A stretch of DNA of 64,000 bases from Luidia sarsii (GCA_949987565.1 OX465115.1:12519506-12583505), one strand, 5' to 3'; shown: positions 1 to 10,569, counted from the stretch's first letter. Notes: generated from the letters alone by a model not told the origin. Program-made: numbers and translations.

Positions 1-170
1 TGCGATGACACCATGTACATCATCTCTGGGAAAAGACTTGAAGGTTTGCATGGTGGAAATTACCAAGGAGAAGATTTGCGATGACACCATGTTCATCATC
101 TCTTGGATAAGACTTGAAGGTTTGCACGGTGGAAATACCAAGTAGGAGGTTTGCGGTGACACCATGTACA
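1..170 (-). repeat. GTGTCACCGCAAACC repeat, tandem units
   Basis: Two to three diverged units of about 75 bp are arranged head to tail. On the minus strand each carries a GTGTCA(C/T)CGCAAA block followed by a stretch like ATTTCCACCATGCAAACC and then CTTCAAGTC. The same blocks recur near 12130, 12245, 46570, 55545 and 60695, so this is part of an interspersed family seen several times in the window. Confidence 0.7.
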
Positions 171-1194
171 TGGTTACTCCACGCTTCGACGCTCTTTACA
201 ATACAAGTTGGCCGGTATTTTAACCAAACTCGGTTCAAATGGACCAAAAAGCCTGACTTTAGGATTTCGCAAGTCAAAATCCCTCACAAAACTCGCAAAA
301 AAAAATTATTTTGTGTTCAGTCCTTCACACTTCTCTCTTTGATCTTTTCCCCTCTTCTCACTAATCCCTACCCTACTCCTTGCCCTTCCCAATGATCTCT
401 CCCTACCAGCTTCACTCTTTGTCCTCTGTTTCTCATCCGTGTCCTATTCACTCCCCCCCCCCTTCCTTCGTGTACATGTTTTGTCCTTGTCACTCTGCCT
501 TTGAGAAAGGTCCTGCTAGGATCGAAACGTCAGGCCCACTAAATAAAAAAATAAAAAATCCAGAGAAAACCTGTCGCCGGGCAATTGATTTCGTCAAACA
601 ACATGGGCGCCAAGATTGTATTTGTTGCTGGGCGGCCGTTGAACACGAAACACGGTCAGCCCGGGCTAAATTCTGTCGTCAAAAAGCCCTTTTTACACGA
701 CGCTAAAAAAAAAAATTATAAAAAAATCTCAAGGCTTGAGAAAAAATCACATGCATGAGAAATATGACAAGGGTGCCTATCGTGTGAATTGAAAGGTTGT
801 ACCAATGCTTGAGAGTGACAGACGTCCCTGGTGAACCCCTTGAGAGATTTCGTCGTAGGTCCGGACCTCCGTCGGGACGTCTAGCCACGCAGAATGGCCC
901 GCCGTGTCCAATACAGACATGTAGTGAATATACCGTCAATGGATGCAGTCTCTCTACTCCGACATTTTTATGTTTGGGGGCAGGAAGTAGAGCGGAGAGA
1001 GAGCCGTACGAGTCACTGTAATTTACCGCTGATTATCCGTCGACCGTACCTCGGGAAGACAGGTAATAACAGTTGTCGCCGGCGCTACAACGAGGCCATT
1101 AACCACCGCCAACAAGTCCCCGGGTGACCCAGATCTCCGCTGGTAATTAGGAAGATAGATGGAGCATGTATACGTCACTGCACAACCCGACGAC
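171..1194. other. No gene recognised
   Basis: Apart from one copy of the short repeat near 497-542, nothing here is recognisable. The open frames are short, lack good splice context, and include A-rich and C-rich runs. Confidence 0.5.
493..545 (+). repeat. Short GGTCCTGCTAGGATCGAAAC repeat, solo copy
   Basis: A block of about 45 bp runs from CTTTGAGAAAGG through GATCGAAACGTCA to GGCCCACTAAAT. The same block occurs at 4948-4990, 44949-44993 and 45769-45817, and in inverted form at 4888-4930 and 45717-45757, with more degenerate copies elsewhere. Here it is a single arm, not a palindrome. Confidence 0.8.
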
Positions 1195-1197
1195 CAG

Positions 1198-1390
1198 GGG
1201 CCAATTTCATAGAGCCGCTTAACGGTAAGCGATGCTTTCCCGCTTACTAAAGCAAAGGAAATTCGCTTAAGCGTAAGCGTATTTCACACTCGCGCTTAAG
1301 CAATTTTCAACGCTTGCTAATGTAAGCGATGAAAATGGGCGCGCGTCTATTTTACGGTCGTCTGCTTAAGCGAAGTCTGATATTTTTTGG
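1198..1390. repeat. Harbinger left terminal repeat and subterminal motif array
   Basis: The terminal inverted repeat starts at 1198. The next 170 bp repeat variants of CGCTTAAGCG, GCTTAAGC and GTAAGCG. A matching array lies at the right end. Such subterminal repeats commonly bind transposase or its Myb-like partner; that role is inferred here. Confidence 0.8.
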
Positions 1391-1442
1391 CGCCAATCCG
1401 CAGGGTCTCTAAAATTAAAAAAATGAAATTGAGACTGACAAA

Positions 1443-4400
1443 ATGGCTGAACTTGAAAGACCGCTCGTGCCGAAGGTTGTCGCAAGAAAATCTGCGCCCT
1501 TCTCCATCGAAATGGACTTAGCTCTGGCAACGAGCTATATTGAAGAAAAAGAAACTATTGAAGGGCCACTGAAAGGAGGAAAACTAACCAATAAGCACAA
1601 ACTGGCGGCATGGGAACGAGTTAAGGGGCGAGTCAACTCGTAAGTTCAAAGGATGGTGGCGCTATATATTTTTTATAATATTATTTTTTATAGAGTGAGG
1701 GGACCGTTTCAGGCCTACGTACATGTACATGACCCTTGACCGTGATCGTGCTTAGTTTTGAGGTTAAAGTTTATACATGTTGCACGTTGATGTACTGCAT
1801 CGTTACAATCGATCTTGACATATCGTACTGTACATGTTGAAATACAATGTATAATCATGCATGAAGAGAACTAGATAATGTAGTCCACTATTGTCGTTCC
1901 GTCGACGTATGTTGACGCATTGATGGTCATTGCATGCCTTCGGACTTCGACGAACTGAAATCTGTGTCAAGATGTGCATGGGCAATTGGGCATAACTATT
2001 CCTAATCCTATGCAGCAACCTGAAAAAAGACCTACCTCAAATTTAAGCTAAGTCACGTTTTGTTATTTTTGTAGGACGATATGAAATGAATGATCGTTCT
2101 GTAGTACTAAGTAATACTATACTTTTATAGTAGTACTAACTAGTTCTACTGCCTAGTGGAGTGAAAGAATATCTCCAGAAAAAAAACTCCAGTCAGGTTT
2201 TTTAATTGACGCTTACTTAAAGTTTAAGCCTTGCAAAAGTTTGCAGAAACTTTAAACTTTAAAATTTAAGGCAAGGGTCGTTGGGTCGGCATGGTTGGGG
2301 CTTTCCGCTTACCGGTACTATAGTTATATTAATATTAATACTAATACTAGTATTACGGTAATACTTAGCCTTAGTTAGGGAGTTAGGGCTAGTCTGGACT
2401 ACCCTACCCTAGGCTATACTATCTAACCATAATTATCGCCTTACCCTCAGTTAGATTGAGGAATGCTTAAAGTTTGCTCCAAACAGTACTGTTAAACTTA
2501 AAGTCTAACCCTGTCTACAATTTTGTTAATACAGTCAGTGGACCTGTATTCATATTTCATAAATACATGTTATCACCATAAATTAACATAAGTCCTTAGG
2601 ATAGGAATGCGGAATTCATGTTGCACTACTCAGCACTGATGATAATAAAATACCAGGGTTAGTTTAATTAAATGGGTCCTGACAAATGACTATGTTAGTT
2701 ACATGCAATAAAAATACTTAAATGATTTTTGCTGCTATTTTGACAGTGTTGCTGGAGGTAACGCCAAAACCAGCAGTCAGTGCAAGGACCGCTATCGCAA
2801 CATGGTTACAGCAAGTAAGCAACCCATCTGTAATTTCTGCTGCAAATGCAATGCAAAAAAAAAATATATGGCTCATGAGGCCATTGTCAGTCAATGTCCA
2901 AGTAGAACATTATTTTCAGCATTGGGATTTTTAAAAAATGCCCTTTGTGACATACCTTGCAATATACATAGGCAACTCATAGGTAACTTGCTGGTGACAT
3001 TGAAGGAACTGATTATTGCGTACAATGTACATAGATCACATCTTTACTTAATGTTTCCGGCAACTTTTTAAGAGGATGGCCAATTAAGCCCCAACTAAAT
3101 TATGTGATATTTTGGTCCAACTTATTTTTTGTTGATGGCCATTTGTTTCTTGTTGGAGTGAAAAAAGAGGGTCCTGAAACACTAATGCAATAGTGATCCA
3201 ACTGCATATTACATGTATACTATTACTTAGCCTTTGAAGTAATCAATTGATATTATAAATCATGAAGGTAATTTGTTTCTTGCTTTACATTGCAGTCACA
3301 AAGAGAAGGTGGCAGGTCCAGGCCACTGGAGGAGGGTCCATCCCCCCACCTCTCACTCAGGCCCAAGGGATGATTGAAGGGACCCTTTCTAAAGTGAAGC
3401 TGGAGGGGATTGAATCCCCCGTGGATACATTCTGTGGTAAGTTTCTTAATTTATACCTTTTACATGTTCCCTATTGCATTTGTTTTTAATGGAAACACAG
3501 TAAATGATTGAAGACTTATTTCAGATAGAGGAAATAGACGATAATTTTCTTCCTCTTTTCTGCATCAGGAACCTTTGGTGCTGATGCAGCTGACAGTGCG
3601 TCAATGGGTGTTCCAGGTAATTTCTTGTACAACATTTTTTGCAAGTATTGTGTTCGGGACGCAACTTCCAAGTCATTTGGGGGGTCGGTCATGCTCGTGC
3701 AAGGAATATACAGTACATGTATACTGTTTTACTCATTATTTTTCACTTCCAGAATTTGCAGTCCCAACAGAAGAGTCCTCTGCTTGTGATGTCGACATGT
3801 TCGACCTGGCTACAGGTAGGCCCTATGTCTTTTCCATATTATAATGTACTTTTCAGTTTTCACTGAAAATACAACACTTTATGAAAATGAAATAGAAAGG
3901 AAAACAGGCTGGACAATTTCAAACTATCCATCACAATAGCAACGAAAATTTGCCTTGACTATTGGTATTGCACCAGTACTCTACCTTGGCTTCTGAGCTA
4001 ACCTAAACTAGCTCAGCTTGTAAAGACTTTGAACACTAATTAACATGAAGAATAAAATGCAGATTTTTATTTGTTTCAGTCTTTAGTATGCCAATTGGAA
4101 TCCCAAATGATGATGAGACAGCAAAACAAGTCAGATGTACAATGGGTATGTTGGTTATCAAGCAATACATGCATGAGCTTGCAGTCATTTGGTCAAGCTC
4201 TCTAGTCTCTGACATATTTGTGACCCTGGGTGCTCAGGGTCAATAAGTTGGGACGAGGACAAGATGAATTCTTGGCAAGGAGATTTATTCTATGAGATAG
4301 CGACGATTGTGATTGGCCAGCGTGTGATGAATATTTATGACAGAATTAACATGAAAAGGGTGAATTAGGTAGAAGATGGATTTGAGGGGGGAAATTCATA

Positions 4401-4663
4401 CCCATGACATATGCATTATCAAAGTAATTATAATATAACAAGGTCTGTTTTGATTAAATTTTATGTTTACAGACAAAGAACAGTTAACAATCTGTGAGAG
4501 TGTGCCATCATTGAAGAGGAAGGTAACTGCCATAACCAAAGAGGAGTACATGGAGAGGAAACTACAAATCCTGGAAGAACAACATGCCCTGAAAAAAAGA
4601 ATGCTCCTAGCACAGGCCAGATTTTTTGAGCTCAAGGCAGAAGCTCTTTTAAAGGAGCTGTGA
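1443..4663 (+). CDS. Harbinger Myb/SANT-like DNA-binding protein (7 exons)
   Basis: Coding exons, joined with GT-AG introns and consistent phases, are 1443-1639, 2747-2814, 3296-3436, 3569-3616, 3753-3815, 4080-4145 and 4473-4663. The total is 774 nt, or 257 residues. The first three exons form a trihelix/Myb-like domain: an N-terminal helix after APFSIEMDL, then SSQCKDRYRNM, then KRRWQVQATGGG followed by proline-rich PPPL. This pattern is shared with the Myb-like proteins of animal Harbingers and with NAIF1/MSANTD-type host proteins. The last exon is a charged, probably coiled-coil helix (KEEYMERKLQILEEQHALKK). In this superfamily the Myb-like protein binds the element ends and helps bring the transposase into the nucleus. 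Exon choice is by eye, but every junction preserves frame, which argues that the gene is intact. Confidence 0.85.
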
Positions 4664-4686
4664 AAACTGGTTTTTTTTTTATATTT

Positions 4687-5540
4687 GCAAAGAAAACTTT
4701 TACTGGACCAGATCTTGGACCCGAGACCTCTGGATTAACGTGCCAGTGCTCTTCAATCTGAGCTATCCAGTCCTTAGATGGTGGTGTAGTGGATGTTACT
4801 CATCAATTTTATTCATCCAACAGTTTTATTTCATCAAATAATTTGTTCTACTTTGTTTTCTTCTCACAGCCAAGGAATCATAACATTTAGTGGTCCTGAC
4901 GTTTCGATCCTAGCAGGACCTTTCTCAAAGTGCAGAGTGACCTCTGCCTTTGAGAAAGGTCCTGCTAGGATCGAAACGTCAGGCCCACTACATTTTAAGA
5001 TTTACATTTTGGTAATTTTAGTCAGTAAGCAGTTTGCAACATTTTTGTTTATCACCTTAAGCCAAGGAATCAGCTGATTGACTTAAAAATATATCTCATT
5101 TAATCACAGGCTTCCCCCCACTGCATTTCTCTTACTTTACAAATCCCTGTGAAATCACACCCTTTGAAATGTATTCCTTTGTGCACTACTGGACTTAGGC
5201 AGCTCATTCAATTAGTTATAATTTTAGTTCGCCTGGAGAGCACAATATTCTTGTGGCAGTACAGTAGTACAGACAACAATGCTAAGCTCTGCCCTTACTG
5301 TTCATTGCTTTATTGTTCACCTAACCACAGACTAGACAAGCAGATTTTCTTTATTATGTGTGTACATCTCTGTGTGTGGACCTCAGTAAAAAAAAAGCCC
5401 TCTGAGGGGCCACTCTGCTTCCAGCTTGCAACGAATGAACAGTGTACAGTGTGTGTCTCTGCAGTATTTCCTTAGTATTTAGTAGATGCCTTAAATATCT
5501 AGTGGCCTTTCCTAATAGTCAACTAGTCCTAGAGACATTT
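4687..5540 (-). repeat. tRNA-like repeat, copy E, split by a ~720-bp insertion
   Basis: On the minus strand 4687-4784 matches the tRNA-like head of the repeat at 19138-19420, including TAGCTCAGAT and a B-box-like GGGTCCAAG. The next part of that repeat, CCTTTCCTAATAGTCAACTAG, resumes only at about 5506. The intervening ~720 bp (4785-5505) is therefore an insertion. GTGG occurs at both junctions and could be a target duplication. The insertion contains the palindrome at 4888-4990. Confidence 0.7.
4888..4990. repeat. 103-bp near-perfect palindrome (foldback repeat)
   Basis: Arms 4888-4930 and 4948-4990 are reverse complements with one mismatch in 43 positions. The centre (GCAGAG and CTCTGC around a short spacer) is also complementary. 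Each arm is the GATCGAAACGTCA repeat. The flank to 5060 (TTTTGGTAATTTTAG, AGTTTGCAACATTTTTG) reappears inverted beside the palindrome at 45711-45820. Confidence 0.9.
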
Positions 5541-5543
5541 TCT

Positions 5544-7988
5544 CTAAATGTCTCTGTGACGCCTATGCCTATGCACAGATTGGGCAAATTGGTCCCTCAT
5601 GGCCTGTCCAAGAGCAGTGTCTGTCCCTTCCCCTCTACTTGGAAATACTTGGTTGCCATCTGGGTGGTCAGGCTCATTTCTTTCTTCGGCGGGCATGAGG
5701 TCACCTGGAAAATAATGTTCAAGATTTTTGATACAGATTAGGGAAACATTTAACATGTCACTATACACCTACTGGTATTTTGATAAACCACTTATCTCAT
5801 CAAAGGTTGTTACCTTCATCTATTCCATAGTTGTGAAGAAGACAGCATGCAAGAATTTCACTTGCTGCCTTCCCCATCGATCTGACCCTCGTTCCTGTCT
5901 TCAGCAAAGCAAACCTCCTCTTCAGAATTCCAAACGTTTGTTCAATGAGTGATCTGCAATGTATAGTGTACCCTGTATAGTTAGTCACAGTTATTACTGA
6001 TGGCCTTTTCGTTCGGAACATGAAATAGGAATATCAATTATTTAATGTTTGTAATCATTAATCAATAACAAGATATACCTTGTTGTTGTATGGGCCACAT
6101 TGTACGCTATTTCTTCTTCTGTTTGGGGGTTTGAGTATGGGGTCATGAGGAAGACTCTCTGGTAGTATCCTGAGTCTCCCAGGAGTATACAATTTGGCCA
6201 TCTGTCTGTAAAAATCCAGGAAATTGATTGACTATCAAATTTACTTGCACTGTCACAGTGAATTGGACATAAGATATGAGTCGTGCAATATTTGTTAATG
6301 ATGAGAACTATATATCAAGGAGGCTGTAAGAAATACTCACTAGCTTCCATGGCATTGCCGAGTGCACTCTCTCTCCATATCCTGCTGTCGTGTGCTGAGC
6401 CAGGGTACTTGACCACCACATTGGTAAATCTTCTGTGGTGGTCGCACACCATCTGAAATAAACATGGGAAATTGTAGTCAAAACTTTGAATTTGCAACTG
6501 ACCCTTAAGATTTCTAAAACGTATTATAACAATAAGTTCATTCAACTTCAGGCCAATATAATTTATTTTAGACCCTACCTGGCAGTTGAGGGAAGGGTAT
6601 CCCTTTCTATTGATATAGACATTTCGTTGGTCGGAGGGGGGTTCTACACGAACATGCGTGCAATCAACTGCACCAATAGCATTGGGGAATCCTGAAAATG
6701 AAAACCAAAACAATTCCACAGTACTGTGCTTGAACAAAAAGCTGCATATCCCTGATTAATAATATGCATTGTATACATAATTATATATATCATCTATTAA
6801 CAGAAAAGTTTATTTCATTATTTAGGTAATTGATGTAATATTGATATTAGGCCTACAATCAACTGGCAATATAGTATTTGACAGAGGCAAGCTTGAGGAT
6901 TATTCGCCATCAATAAATAAATTACAGCTGAAAACAGCTCTGACAGCTCTATAATTATGACTGATCATTGAAGCGCCCTCTTTAGTTTTCTTTATGTATT
7001 TACATATTATGTCGGCAAAAAAACAAACGGGTCAACATTGATACAATGTATCACATTTTTGAAAAGTGTCAATGGTGGAACGTTTCCACTGTGTTACTTT
7101 GCACGAGTAATGGTGTACTGTACATGTACATGTACTGTACATTATGTACGTACGTGTACGTGTAATCACGGACATGTTCATTGTACATCTACATGTACAT
7201 GTACACTGTATACGTGCGCTTTGCTTGTGTTTATATTGTGGTCAACTGACACTGTCAACAGTGGGGAGTGGTCAACTGCAAAGCCAGAGAGTTGAAGTTG
7301 TGCTTGTGTGAGATTTATTGATCTCTGACGACAGTATCGGCGCCAGGGTCGTAGGATTACCCTTTGAATTGAGTAAGATATTGTTTCGGTGAAATATATT
7401 TGTTATGCAACTGCCAATGTTAGTTCTGCTACACACTTTGACCCCGACAAATTCAGTGGTTGAAAAACGTTATATGCACAACGATCCATCGGAATGGTTT
7501 TGGGATTAAATCCAATTTTGATTTGTGTTTTTCTGGTGATTATTCTTACCGGCTATGTTGAAGAATCCTTGTTTTATGGCCATTACGGTGAGTTGGTTGT
7601 CAGGTTGTGGGAAGCGAATGTAACCTCGTTGGCTTCCGAGGACTCTGTTGACAGCCTTAACTGTGCGGTCTATCGCTCGCCAAGCCGTCGGGGGACTTAC
7701 CATGGGGCAAGTGTCCCCGACGACAATAGCGAACGTCCCTGAGGATAAATATCTCAAGGCAAGACACACTTGAAGTAGGGGCGGTAGAGCATGGTTGTTT
7801 TTTGTTGGATGCTCCAATTCACCCGACAACATATCCACAAGCCTCAAAATTGTCACAGGACGAAATCTATAACGTGACCAAATTTGTGTCGGCGTGAACA
7901 ACTCTAGGGGATTTTGTCTGTCACGGAAAACCCGCATTTGCCTCGGGATAGGATTGTCAGGCCGATCGTCACGTCCACGTTCAGCCAT
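5544..7988 (-). CDS. HARBI1-like Harbinger transposase (6 exons)
   Basis: Minus-strand coding exons are 7988-7550, 6691-6579, 6452-6341, 6205-6079, 5953-5814 and 5704-5544. All introns are GT-AG and phases match, giving 1092 nt or 363 residues, close to the ~350 residues of HARBI1 proteins. The DDE_4 nuclease landmarks appear in order: first aspartate in AIGAVDCTHV, NRKGYPSLNCQ, YPGSAHDSRIW, second aspartate in LLGDSGYY, and the glutamate in IEQTFGILKRRF, followed by the C-terminal LLHN. The N-terminal exon carries the LALRYLSSG region with its helix-turn-helix character. The protein is expected to cut and rejoin the element ends together with the Myb-like partner. No stop, frameshift or missing catalytic residue was found, so activity is possible; expression is untested. 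Confidence 0.9.
7119..7205. repeat. TACATGTAC-rich tract
   Basis: Repeated TGTACATGTACATG and ACGTACGTGTACGTG strings form overlapping short palindromes inside intron 1 of the transposase gene. Confidence 0.75.
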
Positions 7989-7997
7989 CTTGACCGA

Positions 7998-8162
7998 ATT
8001 TTACCTCGCTTAAGCACAAAAACGGCCCGTAAAGACACTTTTGGCTTGCTTACCGCTTAAGCAACGAAACGTTCGCTTAACGGTTGCTATGAAATGGCGT
8101 TACCGTTAAGCGAGCCGCTTAAGCGAAAAAACGACGCTTAAGCGGCTCTATGAAATTGGCCC
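7998..8162. repeat. Harbinger right terminal repeat and subterminal motif array
   Basis: Several GCTTAAGC, GCTTAACG and CGTTAAGCG palindromes lead to the terminal repeat, which reads CGGCTCTATGAAATTGGCCC at its end and mirrors the left end. The array begins only a few bases upstream of the transposase start codon, so the promoter probably lies within it. Confidence 0.85.
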
Positions 8163-8338
8163 CAGTCCTCTGTCTTTGCGCCACCAAGCGTTGGAAACGG
8201 GCGCATGGCGGCGTATAGATGTTGGTTCGCATTGATTGCATATGAGTGATCCCGTGGCGTCATAATCACACCGCCATCAAAATATCTCACAGCGATACTA
8301 GGGCCGTTTACCAAACGAAGGTTTACAGGCTCGGGTGT

Positions 8339-8688
8339 TTAAAGGCCCAATACAACATTGGGAAGATCGAAAAACATCGACGTCCGCATAATTATTGCCT
8401 TCTAATTCACACAGGTTGTAGATGGTCATGATAGAATCCTCATGTTGAAATAGTACGGTCTGGGATGCTGTACTTCTCGAGAAATCTTCACTCAATCATC
8501 GACGGACAGTTTGTAACTAGCGAGTAATGAACTTTTTCTTACACTACAGAACGGTGCGTAAACCGTGACTATTTTCTCAGGTTACCATTTGGGCTAAAAC
8601 CTTCGCAGTATTACTTTTTGGAATAATGGTATAACACACAAACTGTGGCAATATTTTGACCTTTACCAATGTTGCATATGGCCTTTAA
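8339..8688 (+). mobile_element. TTAA-flanked MITE, family 1, copy 1
   Basis: This 350-bp non-coding element starts AGGCCCAATACAACATTGG and ends with the inverted form, and TTAA lies at both outer edges. TTAA duplication points to piggyBac-type mobilisation. Homologous copies are at 30799-31168, 36603-36973 and, inverted, 60065-60417. The middle shares TCTCGAGAAATCTTCACTCA and an ACTCGCGAGT-like palindrome with those copies. Confidence 0.85.
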
Positions 8689-8744
8689 GCTTCGGTCACA
8701 TCTCTCTTACCCTTTATTATGTCACGCTCATCTAGAACCAAGCG

Positions 8745-9215
8745 TTCGGCCTTTCTTGGTGAATACTTTGTACTTCAAGCCAATAAACCCTTTCAAATTC
8801 TTCGACAAACCGCAAACCCGGGTTTTCAGGTTTTGTCAGACGGAGAAAAAGCCTGAGCCCGAGCCTGATCCGATGGACTCGTAAAGGGACTACATGTCTG
8901 GTACAAACTGCAATTGAGTTTTATCAATGTCTGCTTTCATGATCGGACACTATTATAGGCCGTTTTCGAAATGAAGGCTTAGGTTCGGGGCCAGTCTTCG
9001 TCTCCGTCTGAAAAAAACCTGACCATCCAGGCTGTGGTCTGTTTCCGAATTGGAAGATTTGGTGGTTTGATAGGTACCGGTACAGGGTATTCACCCAAGA
9101 AAACTGCGGCAAAACGCTTGTGTTTAGATGCATGTGACATCATAACGAGTAAGATATAAAAACGAAAATATGACCGAAGCCTAAGCCTTTATTTCGAAAA
9201 CGGGCACAGACAGTG
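8745..9215. repeat. Foldback repeat with CCTGAGCCCGAGCCTGA motif
   Basis: Segment 8745-8885 and the reverse complement of about 8955-9105 share a GAATAC...TTTGTCAGACGGAG...GCCTGAGCC order, so the pair forms a long imperfect inverted repeat. Related segments lie at 40695-40835, 52335-52460 and 57185-57230. No coding function is visible. Confidence 0.65.
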
Positions 9216-9219
9216 TGTG

Positions 9220-9655
9220 GTGCTGGTATTTTTTTTACTGCGCCATATCTACGGTGTCCCTTCATTGACCAAATATACCTTTAATCAACAATTATATAGC
9301 GCTTGGAAGTGATCGTTGTTCACGTCGGTAGTAGTATATAGGACTGCACGTCCAATCCACCGCTGCTCGGCTATCCAGCACGTGCTCTTTCGCCCACAAT
9401 AAAACGGAAGCATCTTTTTTTGTTTAAATCTCGACCCAGCCTCGTTCCGGCGTCATTTCCGGTCTTCGAAACGGCCCACAAAACGGTCCTTCAAGAGGGA
9501 CAAAAAAAAAGGGCGCAGAGAAAATAAAATTGCCGGCGAAACAGAAAAACAAAATTGAGAGCGAGAGAGACAGAGAGAGAGAGAAGGGAAAAAAAGGAAC
9601 GGTTGTGAAATCGTTTCTTATTGGACGCCCGCCATCAGCATTCTTGTCTGTGACA
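9220..9655. other. Distal upstream region of the neuropeptide gene
   Basis: No gene is seen. It contains a palindromic E-box, AGCACGTGCT (9377-9386), a short GA tract (9556-9590) and an ATTGG reverse CCAAT motif near 9620. Confidence 0.5.
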
Positions 9656-9656
9656 T

Positions 9657-9674
9657 TGACGTGGAATGACGTCA
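9657..9674 (+). promoter_or_regulatory. Tandem CRE/ATF sites
   Basis: TGACGTGG (9657-9664) and the full palindrome TGACGTCA (9667-9674) start exactly 10 bp apart, one helical turn. Mammalian somatostatin is a classic CREB target through TGACGTCA, so this site upstream of a somatostatin-type gene is suggestive. Caution: TGACGTCA also occurs at 19445, 19815, 40362, 40871 and three times near 63 kb. Confidence 0.55.
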
Positions 9675-9686
9675 TGCAACTAGCAG

Positions 9687-9691
9687 CCAAT
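9687..9691 (+). promoter_or_regulatory. CCAAT box
   Basis: CCAATCAG lies about 13 bp downstream of the CRE and about 85 bp upstream of the TATA-like sequence, a usual place for an NF-Y site. Confidence 0.5.
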
Positions 9692-9773
9692 CAGCGTTGG
9701 GCGTCGGCCTCACGCAGATCGCACGCAGGGACAAAAAAAAAAAACACACACACACACGCACTGATCCCGCGCG

Positions 9774-9781
9774 TTTAAAAA
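9774..9781 (+). promoter_or_regulatory. TATA-like box
   Basis: TTTAAAAA in a GC-rich setting would place transcription start near 9800-9810 and give a 5' UTR of about 255 nt that includes a CT tract at 10008-10027. Start-site mapping would be needed; this is positional inference. Confidence 0.45.
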
Positions 9782-10062
9782 GCCACGGCGAACGGCGGTG
9801 ACTGCACACTTATACGAGGAGCACGCGATCGCATACGAAGCAACCAGCCTCCCTGATAACCACCACGACGCGACCGCTGCTGTTATTACAACTCCCACGA
9901 CCGCACCAGCGTACACGAGTCACCCACACCGCCCAGACACACAGAGCCAGCGAAGCAGCGTGCGACCGGCCCCTCCCGCCCGTTCGAATCCACCGGCAAC
10001 TGCCCCTCCCTCTCTCTCTCTCTCTCACGGGTCCCGCTCAGCGTCCGGCAAAAACCGCCATC

Positions 10063-10167
10063 ATGATCGCCCTGCCGCTCCTGCGACTTCTGGCGCTGTC
10101 GATGTGTGCCATGCTGGTCGTCGGCCGCTTAGAGGTCGGGGACAGTGACCTGACAGACGTTGACTTG
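10063..10167 (+). CDS. Somatostatin-type neuropeptide precursor, exon 1
   Basis: This exon encodes residues 1-35 of a 97-residue precursor. Residues 2-21 are a strongly hydrophobic signal peptide (IALPLLRLLALSMCAMLVVG), followed by an acidic propeptide start (EVGDSDLTDVD). The frame runs to a good splice donor, TTG|GTGAGT, at 10167/10168 and leaves phase 0, matching the acceptor of exon 2. The ATG sits in a favourable context (GCCATC before ATG-ATC). The frame reads on for about 30 codons into the intron, where it becomes poly-cysteine from a TGT/TGC microsatellite, so read-through there is not real protein. CRE, CCAAT and TATA-like motifs lie 290-400 bp upstream. The exon alone would be unassignable; the family call comes from joining it to exon 2. 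Confidence 0.8.
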
Positions 10168-10189
10168 GTGAGTAGACAACCTCCCCCTT

Positions 10190-10490
10190 CTTCTTCTTCT
10201 TGTTGTAATTGTTGTTGCTGCTGTTGTTTCAAATTCCTGGCGTTGCTCGGATCGAGATGAGTGCTTTATATCCCAATACCACAAACCGAAGCATTACGAC
10301 GACGTTGCAATCCCGCAACTGCAACTAGCAGCTGCTGTTGTTGTTCGTGTTGTTGCTGTTGCTGTTGTTCCTGTTGCTGCTGTTGTTGCTGTTGCTGCTG
10401 CTGCTGCTGTTGTTGTTGTTGTTGTTGTTGTTGCTGTTGCTGTTGCTGTTTCAAAATCATGGTGTGGTTTGGATCGAGATGAGTGCGAAT
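10190..10490 (+). repeat. TGT/TGC triplet arrays in a duplicated block
   Basis: Two triplet arrays (about 10190-10229 and 10329-10449) are each followed by TTTCAAA, a GGATCGAGATGAGTGC block and similar text (10225-10265 and 10446-10486). This indicates a tandem duplication of roughly 220 bp with the microsatellite expanded in the second unit. Just downstream a short unit, CGTTTCAATCCCG, is repeated three times (10504-10550). The array begins within 30 nt of the exon 1 donor. Confidence 0.85.
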
Positions 10491-10569
10491 CCCGATGCTA
10501 CAAACCATTTCAATCCCGTACGTTTCAATCCCGACGACGTTTCAATCCCGTATCTGCATGTGATTTATC

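Larger units (their letters stand above)
1195..8165. mobile_element. Complete PIF/Harbinger DNA transposon
   Basis: The element spans 1198-8162. It is bounded by inverted copies of GGGCCAATTTCATAGAGCCG and flanked by a 3-bp direct repeat, CAG, at 1195-1197 and 8163-8165; a 3-bp target duplication is typical of this superfamily. Inside are two convergent spliced genes, a Myb/SANT-like gene on the + strand and a HARBI1-like transposase on the - strand, which is the standard two-gene set of animal Harbingers. Both can be joined without stops or frameshifts. Both ends carry clusters of GCTTAAGC-type palindromes. A tRNA-like repeat with a further insertion lies between the two 3' ends. Confidence 0.93.

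Noticed and set aside
10168..10260. Read-through of exon 1 to a stop at 10260
   Set aside because: Would add poly-cysteine from a microsatellite; the GTGAGT donor and phase-0 match to exon 2 are better.
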